NCBI RefSeq assembly: GCF_016651105.1
Contig: NZ_JAEKEL010000001.1
Location: 526,001 to 590,000, forward strand
Length of the DNA stretch: 64,000 nt
DNA from: Pseudomonas sp. TH15
GTDB lineage: Bacteria > Pseudomonadota > Gammaproteobacteria > Pseudomonadales > Pseudomonadaceae
Direction: 5' to 3'
A model generated the notes under the pieces. It ran no database searches, was not told where the DNA came from, and saw only the letters and a list, made by a program, of their open reading frames with translations. A program made the translations under genes and the position numbers. How positions within the stretch are numbered: the stretch's first letter is position 1; each line of letters begins with the position of its first letter. Positions 1 to 9,342 of this stretch are shown here, one piece after another.

Positions 1-15
1 TGTGAGGACACCGTT

Positions 16-1194
16 TTGCGCTCTACCGAAGTCGTGATCATTGGCGCTGGCGCCGCAGGGTTAATGTGTGCGCTGACCGCCGCCGGGCGCGGGCGCAAGG
101 TGATGTTGCTCGACCACGCTAACAAGGCCGGCAAGAAAATCCTGATGTCGGGCGGTGGCCGCTGCAATTTCACCAACATGTACACCGAACCGAGCAATTT
201 TCTCTCGCAGAACGAACACTTCTGCAAATCCGCACTGGCGCGCTACACCCAGTGGGATTTCATCGGCATGGTCGCCAAACACGGCGTGCCGTACCACGAG
301 AAAAAACTCGGCCAGTTGTTCTGCGATAACAAATCCAGCGACATCCTCGAAATGCTGCTCAACGAGTGCGATCAGGTCGGCGTCAGCCTGCACCTGGACA
401 CCTCGATCCAGAGCATCGAGAAACTCGAAAGCGGTTATCTGCTGGACACCACGCTCGGTCAACTGACCTGCGAATCGCTGGTGATTGCCACTGGCGGCCT
501 GTCGATCCCGACCCTGGGCGCGACCGGTTTCGGCTATCAAGTGGCCAAGCAGTTCGGCCACGACTTGCTGCCGACCCGCGCTGGCCTGGTGCCGTTCACC
601 ATCACCGATCAGCTCAAGGAACTGTGCACGGAGCTGTCGGGGACTTCGGTGGATTGCCTGGTGAGCTGCAACGAGCAGAGCTTTCGCGAGAACATCCTGT
701 TCACTCATCGTGGCCTTAGCGGCCCGGCGATTTTGCAGATTTCTTCGTTCTGGGAATCCGGCGACACGGTAGAAATCAACCTGATGCCGGACCACGACGT
801 GCCGACCTGGCTGCAACAGCAACAGGCCGAACGCCCGAATAGCGAATTGAAAACCCTGCTGGGGGAAATCTTCACCAAGAAGATGGCCAACCTGCTGGCG
901 GACAACTGGTTCGTTTCCAAACCGATGAAGCAATACACCCATGCGGAAATTGCCGACATCGCCGAAAAACTGGCGAGCTGGAAAGTGGTGCCGGCCGGCA
1001 CCGAAGGCTACCGTACTGCCGAAGTGACCTTGGGCGGGGTCGATACCAATGAGGTGTCGTCCAAGACCATGGAATCGCTGAAAAGCCCCGGCCTGTACTT
1101 CATCGGCGAAGTGCTGGACGTCACCGGGCATCTGGGCGGTTTCAACTTCCAGTGGGCCTGGGCTTCGGGTTACGCGGCTGCACAATTCGTCTGA
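16..1194 (+). CDS. HI0933/YhiN-family FAD-dependent flavoprotein
   Basis: The 392-aa protein is a flavin-binding oxidoreductase of the HI0933/BaiN family. An FAD Rossmann motif (VVIIGAGAAGLMCA) lies at residues 6-19, the family signature KKILMSGGGRCNFTN follows near residue 40, and the C-terminal flavin motif TGHLGGFNFQWAWASG sits near 372-387. Cytoplasmic; the substrate is not evident from sequence and members are generally annotated only as NAD(P)/FAD-dependent oxidoreductases. I chose the TTG start because GAGGA lies about 8 nt upstream at positions 4-8; an earlier start outside the window cannot be excluded because the frame is open to the edge. It is followed by a REPIN, not by a cotranscribed gene. 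Confidence 0.88.
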   Translation: MRSTEVVIIGAGAAGLMCALTAAGRGRKVMLLDHANKAGKKILMSGGGRCNFTNMYTEPSNFLSQNEHFCKSALARYTQWDFIGMVAKHGVPYHEKKLGQLFCDNKSSDILEMLLNECDQVGVSLHLDTSIQSIEKLESGYLLDTTLGQLTCESLVIATGGLSIPTLGATGFGYQVAKQFGHDLLPTRAGLVPFTITDQLKELCTELSGTSVDCLVSCNEQSFRENILFTHRGLSGPAILQISSFWESGDTVEINLMPDHDVPTWLQQQQAERPNSELKTLLGEIFTKKMANLLADNWFVSKPMKQYTHAEIADIAEKLASWKVVPAGTEGYRTAEVTLGGVDTNEVSSKTMESLKSPGLYFIGEVLDVTGHLGGFNFQWAWASGYAAAQFV

Positions 1195-1211
1195 TTTATC
1201 GCGTTATCGTT

Positions 1212-1303
1212 CTTCGCGGGCAAGCCTCGCTCCTACAGGTTCGAGGCTTGCCGTAGTTTTATATACGACGCAAAACTTGTAGGAGCGAGGCTTGCCCGCG
1301 AAG
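1212..1303. repeat. REPIN, family A (paired inverted REP sequences)
   Basis: Two copies of a GTAGGAGCGAGGCTTGCCCG-type palindrome, at 1212-1237 and 1278-1303, face each other across a short spacer. This is the standard REPIN layout of fluorescent pseudomonads. It separates the flavoprotein gene from yccS. Confidence 0.9.
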
Positions 1304-1427
1304 ACGCCCGGACAGACAACAAACAATGCAGGGAACAAATATTGCTGTCAGATGTGATCGGCGCCATTGCGTCGGCGTCATTACTGGCTCAATTTAGCGT
1401 CATCGCCTCGGAAGGCCCTCGCACTTC

Positions 1428-3611
1428 ATGTCATCGACCCCTTTTAGTCAGTCTCTGCGTCGTCTCTGGGCGCTGGATAAATTCAGCTACAGCGTGCGGG
1501 TGTTCATCGCCCTGACCGGCAGCATGGCCGTTTGTTGGTATCAGGATGAAATGGGGCTGTTGATCCCGTTGTTCCTGGGCATCATCGCCAGCGCCCTGGC
1601 CGAAACCGACGACAGTTGGCAGGGCCGCCTCAACGCGCTGGCCGTAACGCTGGTGTGTTTCAGCATCGCCGCGTTCTCGGTCGAATTGCTCTTCCCCTAC
1701 CCCATCATATTTATCATCGCCCTGGCGCTTGCCGCCTTCGGCCTGACCATGCTCGGCGCCCTCGGCGAACGCTATGGCGCAATTGCCTCGGCGACGCTGA
1801 TTCTGTCGGTCTACACCATGATCGGTGTGGATCAGCGCGGCGGCGCAGTGACTGATTTCTGGCACGAGCCGGTGCTGTTGGTGGCCGGCGCAGCCTGGTA
1901 CGGTTTGCTCTCGGTGTTGTGGCAGGCGATGTTTTCCAACCAACCGGTGCAGCAGAGCCTGGCGCGGTTGTTCCGGGAATTGGGTTTTTACCTGAAGCTT
2001 AAATCGTCGCTGTTCGAACCGATCCGGCAGATGGACGTGGAAGCACGACGCCTGGAACTGGCGCAGCAAAACGGTCGAGTGGTCGCTGCGCTGAACGTCG
2101 CCAAGGAAATCATCCTGCACCGGGTCGGCAACGGTCGGCCGGGCTCGAAAGTCAGCCGTTACCTCAAGCTGTACTTCCTTGCTCAAGACATCCACGAGCG
2201 CGCCAGTTCTTCGCACTACCCTTACAACGCCCTGGCCGACGCGTTCTTCCACAGCGACGTGATGTTCCGCTGCCAGCGTCTGCTGCGCCAGCAAGGCAAA
2301 GCCTGCCGGGCGCTGGCCGAATCGATCCAGATGCGTCAGCCCTTTGTTTATGACGCCAGTTTCGCCGAAGCCCTGAGCGACCTGCACGCCTCCCTCGAGC
2401 ACCTGCGCATCCAGAGCAACCCGGCCTGGCGCGGTTTGCTGCGCTCATTGCGCGCACTCGCCGCCAACCTCGGCACCCTCGACCGCTTGCTCAGTGACGC
2501 CAGCAACCCCGACGCCCTCGCCGACGCCACCGACAGCAGCCTGCTCGACCGTTCGCCGCGCAACCTCAAGGATGTGTGGATTCGTTTGCGCACACAGCTG
2601 ACGCCGACCTCGTTGCTGTTCCGCCACGCCCTGCGCTTGCCCCTGGCCTTGAGCATCGGCTATGGCATGGTGCATTTGATCCACCCATCCCAAGGTTACT
2701 GGATCATCCTCACCACGCTGTTTGTCTGTCAGCCGAACTACGGCGCAACCCGCCGCAAACTCGGCCAGCGGATCATCGGCACCGCCATCGGCCTGACCCT
2801 GGCCTGGGCGTTGTTCGACCTGTTCCCGAGCCCGTTGATCCAGTCGTGCTTCGCCATCGCTGCCGGGGTGGTGTTCTTTATCAACCGCACCACCCGCTAC
2901 ACCCTGGCGACCGCAGCGATCACCTTGATGGTGCTGTTCTGCTTCAACCAGGTGGGCGACGGTTACGGGCTGTTCCTGCCGCGACTGTTCGATACCTTGC
3001 TCGGCAGCCTGATCGCCGGGCTGGCGGTGTTCCTGTTCCTGCCGGACTGGCAGGGCCGACGCCTGAATAAAGTGCTGGCCAACACCCTGACCTGCAACAG
3101 CATTTACCTACGCCAGATCATGCAGCAATACGCCGCCGGTAAAAGCGATGACTTGGCCTATCGCCTGGCCCGACGCAACGCGCACAACGCCGACGCAGCG
3201 CTGTCGACCACGCTGGCGAACATGCTCATGGAGCCGGGGCATTTCCGGAAGGAAGCGGATGTCGGTTTCCGTTTTCTGGTGTTGTCCCACACGTTGCTGA
3301 GCTACTTGTCAGGCCTGGGCGCGCACCGCGAGACCCAACTGCCGCCGGATGTCCGTGAGCAGTTGATCGACGGCGCCGGGGTGAGCCTGGCAGCGAGCAT
3401 CGATGAGATCGCCCAAGGGCTGGCGAGCAAACTGCCGATTGCGATTCAGAGCGATGAGGAAGAAGCGCTGGCTAATACGCTGGAGCAGATGCCGGATGAG
3501 ATTGATGAAGGTCAGCGCTTGGTGCAAACGCAGTTGGCGTTGATCTGCCGGCAGTTGGGGCCGTTGCGGACGTTGGCGGCGCATTTGATCAAGGATACGA
3601 GCGAGGGTTAA
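1428..3611 (+). CDS. yccS: YccS/YhfK-family inner-membrane FUSC protein
   Basis: The 727-aa protein has two hydrophobic multi-span blocks (about residues 20-180 and 400-530) separated by a long soluble region. This is the duplicated architecture of the YccS/YhfK family with a C-terminal FUSC-like domain (related to fusaric-acid-resistance and aromatic-acid efflux proteins). The second block contains HPSQGYWIILTTLFVCQPNY, typical of this family. Full length compared with E. coli YccS (about 717 aa). It probably acts in the inner membrane; the transported substrate is unknown. It stands alone, with a REPIN upstream and a convergent solute-binding protein downstream. Confidence 0.9.
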   Translation: MSSTPFSQSLRRLWALDKFSYSVRVFIALTGSMAVCWYQDEMGLLIPLFLGIIASALAETDDSWQGRLNALAVTLVCFSIAAFSVELLFPYPIIFIIALALAAFGLTMLGALGERYGAIASATLILSVYTMIGVDQRGGAVTDFWHEPVLLVAGAAWYGLLSVLWQAMFSNQPVQQSLARLFRELGFYLKLKSSLFEPIRQMDVEARRLELAQQNGRVVAALNVAKEIILHRVGNGRPGSKVSRYLKLYFLAQDIHERASSSHYPYNALADAFFHSDVMFRCQRLLRQQGKACRALAESIQMRQPFVYDASFAEALSDLHASLEHLRIQSNPAWRGLLRSLRALAANLGTLDRLLSDASNPDALADATDSSLLDRSPRNLKDVWIRLRTQLTPTSLLFRHALRLPLALSIGYGMVHLIHPSQGYWIILTTLFVCQPNYGATRRKLGQRIIGTAIGLTLAWALFDLFPSPLIQSCFAIAAGVVFFINRTTRYTLATAAITLMVLFCFNQVGDGYGLFLPRLFDTLLGSLIAGLAVFLFLPDWQGRRLNKVLANTLTCNSIYLRQIMQQYAAGKSDDLAYRLARRNAHNADAALSTTLANMLMEPGHFRKEADVGFRFLVLSHTLLSYLSGLGAHRETQLPPDVREQLIDGAGVSLAASIDEIAQGLASKLPIAIQSDEEEALANTLEQMPDEIDEGQRLVQTQLALICRQLGPLRTLAAHLIKDTSEG

Positions 3612-3696
3612 GCCTTGCGGTGACTGGGCTCGCGATGAGGCCAGCCACACCGCCAATCAACTTGCAGCCTGAAGCTTGAAGCTTGCCGCTGCCCCC

Positions 3697-4434
3697 TCAC
3701 ATCCCATGCTGCTTCATCAACCGCTCATAACTCCCATCCGCCTTCATCGCCGCAATCTCCCGATCAAAACCCGCCACAATTTGCTCATGCTCCGGGTTCT
3801 TCAGGCTGACCAGAATATGCAGGCTGTTTTCACTCAGCGGCTTGGGTAAAAATTCGACCGAGTTACGCACCTTGGCCGATTCACGCGCCAGGTAGTAGCG
3901 GGCGACGTACTCATCTTCCAGGGTCAGCTTGACCCGGTCGGCCGCGAGCATGCGCACGGCCATGGCGAAGTTATGTACAGGGACTTTCTGCAACGCTGCA
4001 TCCTCATCGAATTCCGATGAGTAGGCGTAACCCCGCACCACCGCGATCGGGTAGGTGTGCAGTTGCTGAAGGTTGTTGTATTCGATCGGCGCGTCTTTGC
4101 GCTTGATGAAGCGCACGCGGTTGAGCAAGTACTCATCGGAAAACTGGCCAAGCTTGGTGCGCTCGTCGTTGTACCAGGCGTTGACCAGCACGTCGTAACG
4201 ACCCTCGCCCACCCCCAGCAAGGCTCGCGCCCAGGGCACCTGCTCGAAATCGCTGGCATAGCCGGCCCGGGCCAGCGCGGTACTGACGATGTCCGTGGCC
4301 AACCCACCATTGACCAGCGTGGCATCGGTAAAGGGCGGCCAGGCATCGGCCACCAGACGCAGCTTTTCCGCTGCCGCGTACTGAGTCAGCAACAGCAATC
4401 CAATCAAAGCAAAAGCTCGATGCAATCGCGGCAT
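3697..4434 (-). CDS. Periplasmic solute-binding protein, SBP_bac_3 type
   Basis: The 245-aa protein has a cleavable signal peptide (hydrophobic residues about 7-18, Ala-Ala-Ala before Glu at 22-23) followed by a family-3 extracellular solute-binding fold. The opening LRLVADAWPPFTD is the usual first strand, and the lobe with a TLEDEYVARYYL segment follows. Family members bind polar amino acids or related small molecules in the periplasm. No ABC permease or ATPase gene is adjacent, so it is an orphan binding protein whose ligand cannot be inferred. A related orphan lies at 34109-34924. Confidence 0.85.
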   Translation of the reverse strand: MPRLHRAFALIGLLLLTQYAAAEKLRLVADAWPPFTDATLVNGGLATDIVSTALARAGYASDFEQVPWARALLGVGEGRYDVLVNAWYNDERTKLGQFSDEYLLNRVRFIKRKDAPIEYNNLQQLHTYPIAVVRGYAYSSEFDEDAALQKVPVHNFAMAVRMLAADRVKLTLEDEYVARYYLARESAKVRNSVEFLPKPLSENSLHILVSLKNPEHEQIVAGFDREIAAMKADGSYERLMKQHGM

Positions 4435-4691
4435 GCTAGAAAATCCTTAGCGGGCGGGCTGCCCGACGTGTTTTTCAGCCAAAACTCCAAGACTTCGTTA
4501 CCGACTTGCCGGTACTAAACCTTAGCTCATTGAAGCCACTGCACAGCGCTTACTTGCAGATTACACAAAGAAGACAACACCGCACGAAATGAATGATGGC
4601 ATTTTGGCCTTTGTCACAGATTGCTCTGCCATCAAGACATCTTTCGTCAGGGCGCTTAGTATCTGAGGGACGTTGTTCAAGGAATGTGAAG
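4435..4691. other. Intergenic gap between divergent genes, no feature seen
   Basis: This gap lies between the divergent solute-binding gene and elaA and must hold both promoters. I see no convincing promoter hexamers, repeat or structured RNA. Confidence 0.5.
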
Positions 4692-5144
4692 ATGACAATT
4701 GAGTGGGTCTGCAAACATCACAGCGATCTGGGTAAAGAACAGCTGTATGCCCTTTTGAAACTGCGTGCCGAGGTATTCGTCGTCGAGCAGCAGTGTGTCT
4801 ACCAGGATGTCGATGGCCAGGATCTGGAAGGCGACACCTGCCATTTGATGGGGTGGGATGGCGAACGGCTGGTGGCGTATCTGCGTTTGCTCGACCCGGA
4901 GCTGCAGGGTGGCGATGTGGTGATCGGTCGGGTGGTGACCGCGCCAGAAAGTCGTGGCCAGGGGCTGGGGCATGAAATGATGGACCAGGCATTAAAGCAG
5001 GCTGAAAAGCGCTGGCCTGAGGTGCCGATCTATCTCTCGGCCCAGGCGCATTTGCAGGGGTATTACGGGCGGTACGGGTTTGTGGTGGCGGGAGAGGAGT
5101 ATGTCGAGGATGGCATTCCGCACATCGGGATGCGTCGTTCCTGA
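4692..5144 (+). CDS. elaA: GNAT N-acetyltransferase, ElaA family
   Basis: The 150-aa cytoplasmic protein has a GNAT fold with the acetyl-CoA pyrophosphate-binding motif SRGQGLGHEMM at about residues 85-95. The family N-terminus is present (WVCKHHSDLGKEQLYALLKL, then RAEVFVVEQQC, with the RxEVFVxEQ motif of ElaA). I placed the start at the internal ATG because AAGGAA lies 7 nt upstream and the residues before it are not family-like; the frame is open 33 codons further up. The physiological acceptor of ElaA is not known. Confidence 0.92.
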   Translation: MTIEWVCKHHSDLGKEQLYALLKLRAEVFVVEQQCVYQDVDGQDLEGDTCHLMGWDGERLVAYLRLLDPELQGGDVVIGRVVTAPESRGQGLGHEMMDQALKQAEKRWPEVPIYLSAQAHLQGYYGRYGFVVAGEEYVEDGIPHIGMRRS

Positions 5145-5150
5145 GGGCCT

Positions 5151-5251
5151 CTTCGCGGGCAAGTCGGATCGCCGCACCGCTCGCTCCTACAGAATTTCGG
5201 TTGCTCGCATGATTTGCGCACATACCGTAGGAGCGAGGCTTGCCCGCGAAG
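5151..5251. repeat. REPIN, family A
   Basis: Inverted copies at 5151-5193 (interrupted by an extra GTCGGATCGCCGCACC segment) and 5226-5251. The insertion inside the first arm makes this copy imperfect. Confidence 0.8.
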
Positions 5252-5276
5252 GCGTCAGAACAGGCGCCACGAAATC

Positions 5277-5573
5277 TCAGGGATATTCCAACACCGCTTT
5301 AATCTGCCGCAAATTGCGCTCAATCCAACCCCGATCAATCGCTCCCCACTCACGAATCCGATAACGCCCCGCATGGTTACGCGCGCCGTCTTCCTGCTCG
5401 AACTCACACACAATATCCAGATCCGCCAGCGCCGCGATGGTGTCCTGGGCTGTGCGCCGAGGCATGCCGGTCACTTCGGTCAATGCCGGGACACTGCTGG
5501 CCAATCCGCTGTCGATCAGGTACGCCACGTATAGCCGGCGGTAGAAGCTGCTTTTGGTCTTGCTGACATCCAT
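5277..5573 (-). CDS. Small winged-helix DNA-binding protein
   Basis: The 98-aa protein looks like a single winged helix-turn-helix domain. A helical N-terminus is followed by a recognition-helix segment LTEVTGMPRRTAQDTIAALA at about residues 32-51, then a wing-like stretch ending in IRQIKAVL-type helix. AGGAG lies 7 nt before the ATG, supporting the start. It is 25 nt downstream of the metallopeptidase gene on the same strand, so the two may be cotranscribed. I do not recognise a named family; a transcriptional role is inferred from the fold only. Confidence 0.75.
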   Translation of the reverse strand: MDVSKTKSSFYRRLYVAYLIDSGLASSVPALTEVTGMPRRTAQDTIAALADLDIVCEFEQEDGARNHAGRYRIREWGAIDRGWIERNLRQIKAVLEYP

Positions 5574-5597
5574 CCATATGCTCCTGATCTTGATCTT

Positions 5598-6089
5598 TTA
5601 TTGCATATCCCGCCAAGTCAGATAAACCCGCAAATCAAACTCGACCTGGTGATACCCCGGCAACATGTGTTCGCACAGCTTGTAGAACGCCTTGTTGTGA
5701 TCCGACTCTTTGAAATGCGCGAGTTCATGCACCACGATCATTTTCAAAAACTCCGACGGCGCTTCCTTGAACAGCGAAGCAACGCGAATCTCTTTCTTGG
5801 CCTTGAGCTTGCCGCCCTGCACCCGGGATATCGTGGTGTGCAGGCCGAGGGCGCGATGGGTCAGGTCCAGGCGGTTATCGAATAACACCTTGTCGATGGC
5901 CGGGGCGTTACGCAGGTATTCCTGCTTCAGGTCCAGGGCATAGGTGTACAACGCCTTGTCGCTTTGCACGCCGTGTTTCTGCGGGTAACGCTGGCTCAGG
6001 TAGTCGCTCAGCCGACCTTCAGCGATCAGCTGGCGCACCTGGTCCTGCAACGCTGCGGGGTAGGCCTGGAGGTATTTCAACGCGGTCAT
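5598..6089 (-). CDS. YgjP-like (COG1451/DUF45) zinc metallopeptidase
   Basis: The 163-aa protein carries the zinc-peptidase motif HELAHF within VVHELAHFKESDHNKAFYKL, with a downstream acidic and His-containing segment. This is the arrangement of the small cytoplasmic YgjP/WLM-type M48-like family. The substrate is unknown. The frame is open to 6110 with a GTG, but the ATG at 6089 (MTALKYLQAY) is the more family-like start; neither has a strong ribosome-binding site, so the N-terminus is uncertain by 7 residues. Confidence 0.82.
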   Translation of the reverse strand: MTALKYLQAYPAALQDQVRQLIAEGRLSDYLSQRYPQKHGVQSDKALYTYALDLKQEYLRNAPAIDKVLFDNRLDLTHRALGLHTTISRVQGGKLKAKKEIRVASLFKEAPSEFLKMIVVHELAHFKESDHNKAFYKLCEHMLPGYHQVEFDLRVYLTWRDMQ

Positions 6090-6134
6090 TGGGCAGGCAA
6101 CACGAATCACGAAAAGGTCGCCAGTGTAGCGAAT

Positions 6135-8258
6135 TCAGCTGGGTAGCGCGCTCCAGTCGAAGGGCTGCACAAACTCACCCGCGTCTTCGGCCGTCAGCGG
6201 CCGCGCCACCAGGAATCCCTGCACGTACTCGCAGCCATTGGCCTGCAGCCACTCATATTGCGCAACCGTTTCCACCCCTTCGGCGATCACCAGCAGACCG
6301 TACTCCTTGCACAGATCGATAACCGTGCGCACCAGCGACGCGTCCCGTGACGACTCTGGCAACCGGGCAATCAGATGGCGGTCGAGCTTGAGGGTGTCCA
6401 GTTCCAGATCCCGTAGATGGGAGAGCGAACATGGCCCCGAGCCGAAGTCGTCCAGCGCTACCCTCACGCCGAGGTTGTGCAGTAAACGCAGCTGCTTGCG
6501 GGTTTCATCCGGGTTGATCGTCAACGCCTCCTCGGTGACCTCAACCTCCATCTGGCGCGGCTGCAAGCCATGGCGCTCCAGCACTTGGCGTAACTCTGTG
6601 ACCAGGTTAGGCATACCGAACTGCGTACTGCTCAAACTCACCCCTACCACCAGATCCTCGGCAAACAAGGTTTCCCAGGCTTTGCGCTGCTTGGCGCTGC
6701 GGTGATAGATCCAGCTGCCCAGTCGACTGATCAACCGCGCCTCTTCCAGTAATGGCAAAAACAACCCCGGTGGAACATCGCCGACACTCGGATGCTGCCA
6801 GCGCAGCAACGCCTCGAAGCCGCGAATCTGTCCACCATTGATTGCCACTTGCGGTTGATATACCAAGTTGAAATCACGGTTTTCAATGGCCGTGCGCACG
6901 CTTTCTTCAAGCATCAAACGCGAGCGCGCCCGGCCATTCATTTCGTGATCGTAGAAGCGATATTGCTGACGCCCGGCGCGTTTGGCTTCGTACATCGCGA
7001 TGTCGGACGCCCGCAACAGACCGTCGAGATTCGAACCGCAATCCGGGTACGTGGCAATGCCGATGCTGGCGCCGAGGGCGATGTCCAACCCTTCGATCTG
7101 CTGACAGATCGACACTCGCTCGATCAGCTTCTCGGCAATCTTCGCCGCTTGTTCGGGGAACTCCAGATCCAGCAGCGCCGTGAACTCATCGCCGCCCATG
7201 CGCGCCAGAATATCGAAGGGCCGCAGGCAAGACTTCAACTGCTCGGACACCCAGCGCAACACCCGATCACCGGCATCGTGACCAAGGGAATCATTGACCC
7301 GTTTGAAACCGTCAAGGTCGAGGTACAGCAACACCCAGGCGCTATCGGAACGTTCGCCGCGCAGCAGCAGGTTTTCCACGGTCTGGTAAAAGCCCCGCCG
7401 ATTGAGCAGCCCGGTCAGCGGATCGGTGACGGCCTGGAACTCCAGTTGCTGATGCAGGTGCCGCACCACCGACATGTCCAGCACCGTTACCACCATCGCG
7501 TGCTGCTCGGAGGGCAATGGCGCACAGGACAACGCCACCGGTACTTGCTGGCCCGGCGCCGTGCGCAGCAGCGCGTCGTGCAGGCGCAGGGTTTCACCGC
7601 GTTTGTAGCCGATATACAGGTCGGAATCGGACCAGATCGGAATATGCGGCTTTTGCAGAAAATCCAGAAACTCCCGGCCCTGCAAATCCTTGACCGTGGC
7701 ATTGAGCAGCCGCGACATCGCCGGGTTGGCAAAGCGAATGAGGCCGTCCTCGCCCACCACCAGAATGCCTTCGGCGGCGTTGTCCAGCACCGAGGCGTTA
7801 AAGGCACGAGCCACTTCCAGATCATGGCTCAAGCGCTGCAACGCCCGACGGTTGCGCTGATGCTCAAGCAACGCCTGGACCTTGGGCTTGAGGATTTGCG
7901 GGTCGAAGGGTTTGAACAGGTAATCCACCGCACCACTGGCATAACCCTTGATCACGGCGTCCTGGGACTGTTCGTTGGCGGTGAGGAAAATGATTGGTGT
8001 AAGGCGAGTGCGCTGACTGCCACGCATCAACCGCGCGACTTCAAAGCCGTCCATGCCCGGCATCTGCACATCCAGCAGCACCAGGTCGACTTCGTGTTCA
8101 AGGAGCAAACTGAGTGCCTCGAAGCCCGAGGCGGCGGTCATGACCTGCCAGTCCTGGCGCTGCAACAACGCGCGCATGCTGATCAGGTTTTCAGGGTAAT
8201 CATCAACAATCAAAAGGACAGAGTTGCCTTCACCTGGCGTGGGTTGCGCGCATTCCAT
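6135..8258 (-). CDS. Response regulator with REC-PAS-GGDEF-EAL domains (c-di-GMP metabolism)
   Basis: The 707-aa protein begins with a receiver domain (VDD at 18-20, phosphoacceptor Asp63 in LLDVQMPGMDG, conserved Lys in LFKPFD). A PAS sensor follows (about 150-270), then a diguanylate cyclase domain with intact GGDEF near residue 356 and an RxxD inhibitory site (RPFD) five residues before it. A phosphodiesterase domain with FEALLRW near 481, DDFGSG and AEGVET completes it. Both catalytic motifs look intact, so it could make or degrade c-di-GMP depending on state. There is no transmembrane segment and no adjacent kinase, so the partner kinase is unknown. Confidence 0.93.
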   Translation of the reverse strand: MECAQPTPGEGNSVLLIVDDYPENLISMRALLQRQDWQVMTAASGFEALSLLLEHEVDLVLLDVQMPGMDGFEVARLMRGSQRTRLTPIIFLTANEQSQDAVIKGYASGAVDYLFKPFDPQILKPKVQALLEHQRNRRALQRLSHDLEVARAFNASVLDNAAEGILVVGEDGLIRFANPAMSRLLNATVKDLQGREFLDFLQKPHIPIWSDSDLYIGYKRGETLRLHDALLRTAPGQQVPVALSCAPLPSEQHAMVVTVLDMSVVRHLHQQLEFQAVTDPLTGLLNRRGFYQTVENLLLRGERSDSAWVLLYLDLDGFKRVNDSLGHDAGDRVLRWVSEQLKSCLRPFDILARMGGDEFTALLDLEFPEQAAKIAEKLIERVSICQQIEGLDIALGASIGIATYPDCGSNLDGLLRASDIAMYEAKRAGRQQYRFYDHEMNGRARSRLMLEESVRTAIENRDFNLVYQPQVAINGGQIRGFEALLRWQHPSVGDVPPGLFLPLLEEARLISRLGSWIYHRSAKQRKAWETLFAEDLVVGVSLSSTQFGMPNLVTELRQVLERHGLQPRQMEVEVTEEALTINPDETRKQLRLLHNLGVRVALDDFGSGPCSLSHLRDLELDTLKLDRHLIARLPESSRDASLVRTVIDLCKEYGLLVIAEGVETVAQYEWLQANGCEYVQGFLVARPLTAEDAGEFVQPFDWSALPS

Positions 8259-8288
8259 GCTGCTTCTCTTGTTCGGGGCGACAGGCCG

Positions 8289-8408
8289 GTTTCTCGTGAA
8301 AACCGGACAAATACTGAGTCTTCACTCTAGACCCGGATGCGCAAAAGCAGTAGGTGTCATCGCGCCATCATTTAACCAAAGCGTCCATAAGCCGACTAAC
8401 GGTCGGCT
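8289..8408. other. Intergenic hairpins between the GGDEF-EAL gene and the alginate lyase
   Basis: The 322-nt gap between divergent genes contains two clear dyads: CCGGTTT/AAACCGG at 8289-8309 and AGCCGAC/GTCGGCT at 8390-8408. Neither has a U-tract, so they are not obvious terminators; they could be operator or leader structures. The lyase promoter lies further right. Confidence 0.45.
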
Positions 8409-8480
8409 CTACAGCCCCCTGAAACCGGGAAAGATGGCGTTTTGACAGGATATTGACGCCAATCATCTGCCAAATGGGCA

Positions 8481-8509
8481 TTAACAAAGTTACCGACTAC
8501 GCTTATAAA
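8481..8509 (+). promoter_or_regulatory. Putative sigma-70 promoter for the PL7 lyase
   Basis: TTAACA (8481-8486) and TATAAA (8504-8509) are separated by exactly 17 nt. This predicts a start near 8516, about 65 nt upstream of the lyase ATG. Confidence 0.55.
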
Positions 8510-8580
8510 GGCACCCCTCCAAGCCCCGTACTAGAGCTATTGGCACGGGTGTGCAGCATGAATTTGTGGAAACTTTGTCT

Positions 8581-9249
8581 ATGATCGATCTCGCAACATG
8601 GAACCTTAGTGTTCCTGTCGGCAATCCGCCGTACACCGTTGAAACAGCCAAACTGGTGGACGGTTTCAAGGACCAATACTTCCATTCCAATACCGGCACC
8701 CTGTTTTTCTGGTCACCGGTCACAGGCTCCAAAACCGAAAACGCAAAATACCCCCGCACCGAACTTCGCGAAACCTACAGCAACGGCACCCTGCGTAACT
8801 GGCTCTACCCGGAAGCCGATAATTCGCTGCGTGCCACCCTTGTGGTCAATCAGGTGCCGAGTTCCGGCAAGATCGTCATTGGCCAGATCCACGCCTATGA
8901 AAGCCAGAAACCCTTGATCAAGCTTGAGTACCAGTTCAAGACCAGCACACAGACCGGCAACATCGTCGCCAAAGTGCGCATGCACCCTGATGACGGCGAG
9001 GGTCGGGTCATCACCATCGCTAGCGGCGTGAAGCTGGATCAGGAGTTTAACTACCTCATTCACCTGAGCCCTGGCGGTCAGTTGGGCATCAGTGCCGCGG
9101 GTTATCAGTGGGACACCGACATCAGCGCGACATGGCGCGACAAGCCGCTGTACTTCAAGGCTGGGGTCTATGTGCAGGACAACACCGGGTACACCAGCGA
9201 AGGCGGGAAAGTGACATTCAGCAAGCTGGATATTGATCACGACAAGTAA
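8581..9249 (+). CDS. Polysaccharide lyase family 7 (alginate lyase)
   Basis: The 222-aa single-domain protein carries the three PL7 signatures in order: RTELRE (about residues 59-64), the catalytic QIH in VIGQIHA (about 98-104) and YFKAGVY (about 190-196). PL7 enzymes cleave alginate by beta-elimination. I see no signal peptide: the N-terminus is MIDLATWNLSVPVG. Either export is unconventional or it acts in the cytoplasm or after lysis; small Pseudomonas PL7 proteins of this layout exist. An in-frame ATG at 8551 is possible but adds non-family residues. No alginate biosynthesis genes are adjacent. Confidence 0.92.
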   Translation: MIDLATWNLSVPVGNPPYTVETAKLVDGFKDQYFHSNTGTLFFWSPVTGSKTENAKYPRTELRETYSNGTLRNWLYPEADNSLRATLVVNQVPSSGKIVIGQIHAYESQKPLIKLEYQFKTSTQTGNIVAKVRMHPDDGEGRVITIASGVKLDQEFNYLIHLSPGGQLGISAAGYQWDTDISATWRDKPLYFKAGVYVQDNTGYTSEGGKVTFSKLDIDHDK

Positions 9250-9342
9250 AGTTGCCCATACTCCGAACCCTGTGGGAGTTGGCTTGCAAACGATGACGAC
9301 CTCACAGAGAACTCATATCTTGCAGACCGCACTCGATCCAAT

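Noticed and set aside
61-1185. 374-codon open frame opposite the HI0933-type gene
   Set aside because: No family resemblance, and the plus-strand gene has clear FAD motifs; a GC-rich antisense shadow.
5277-5573. Toxin-antitoxin pair with the YgjP-like gene
   Set aside because: Neither protein resembles known toxins or antitoxins; the two are only adjacent.
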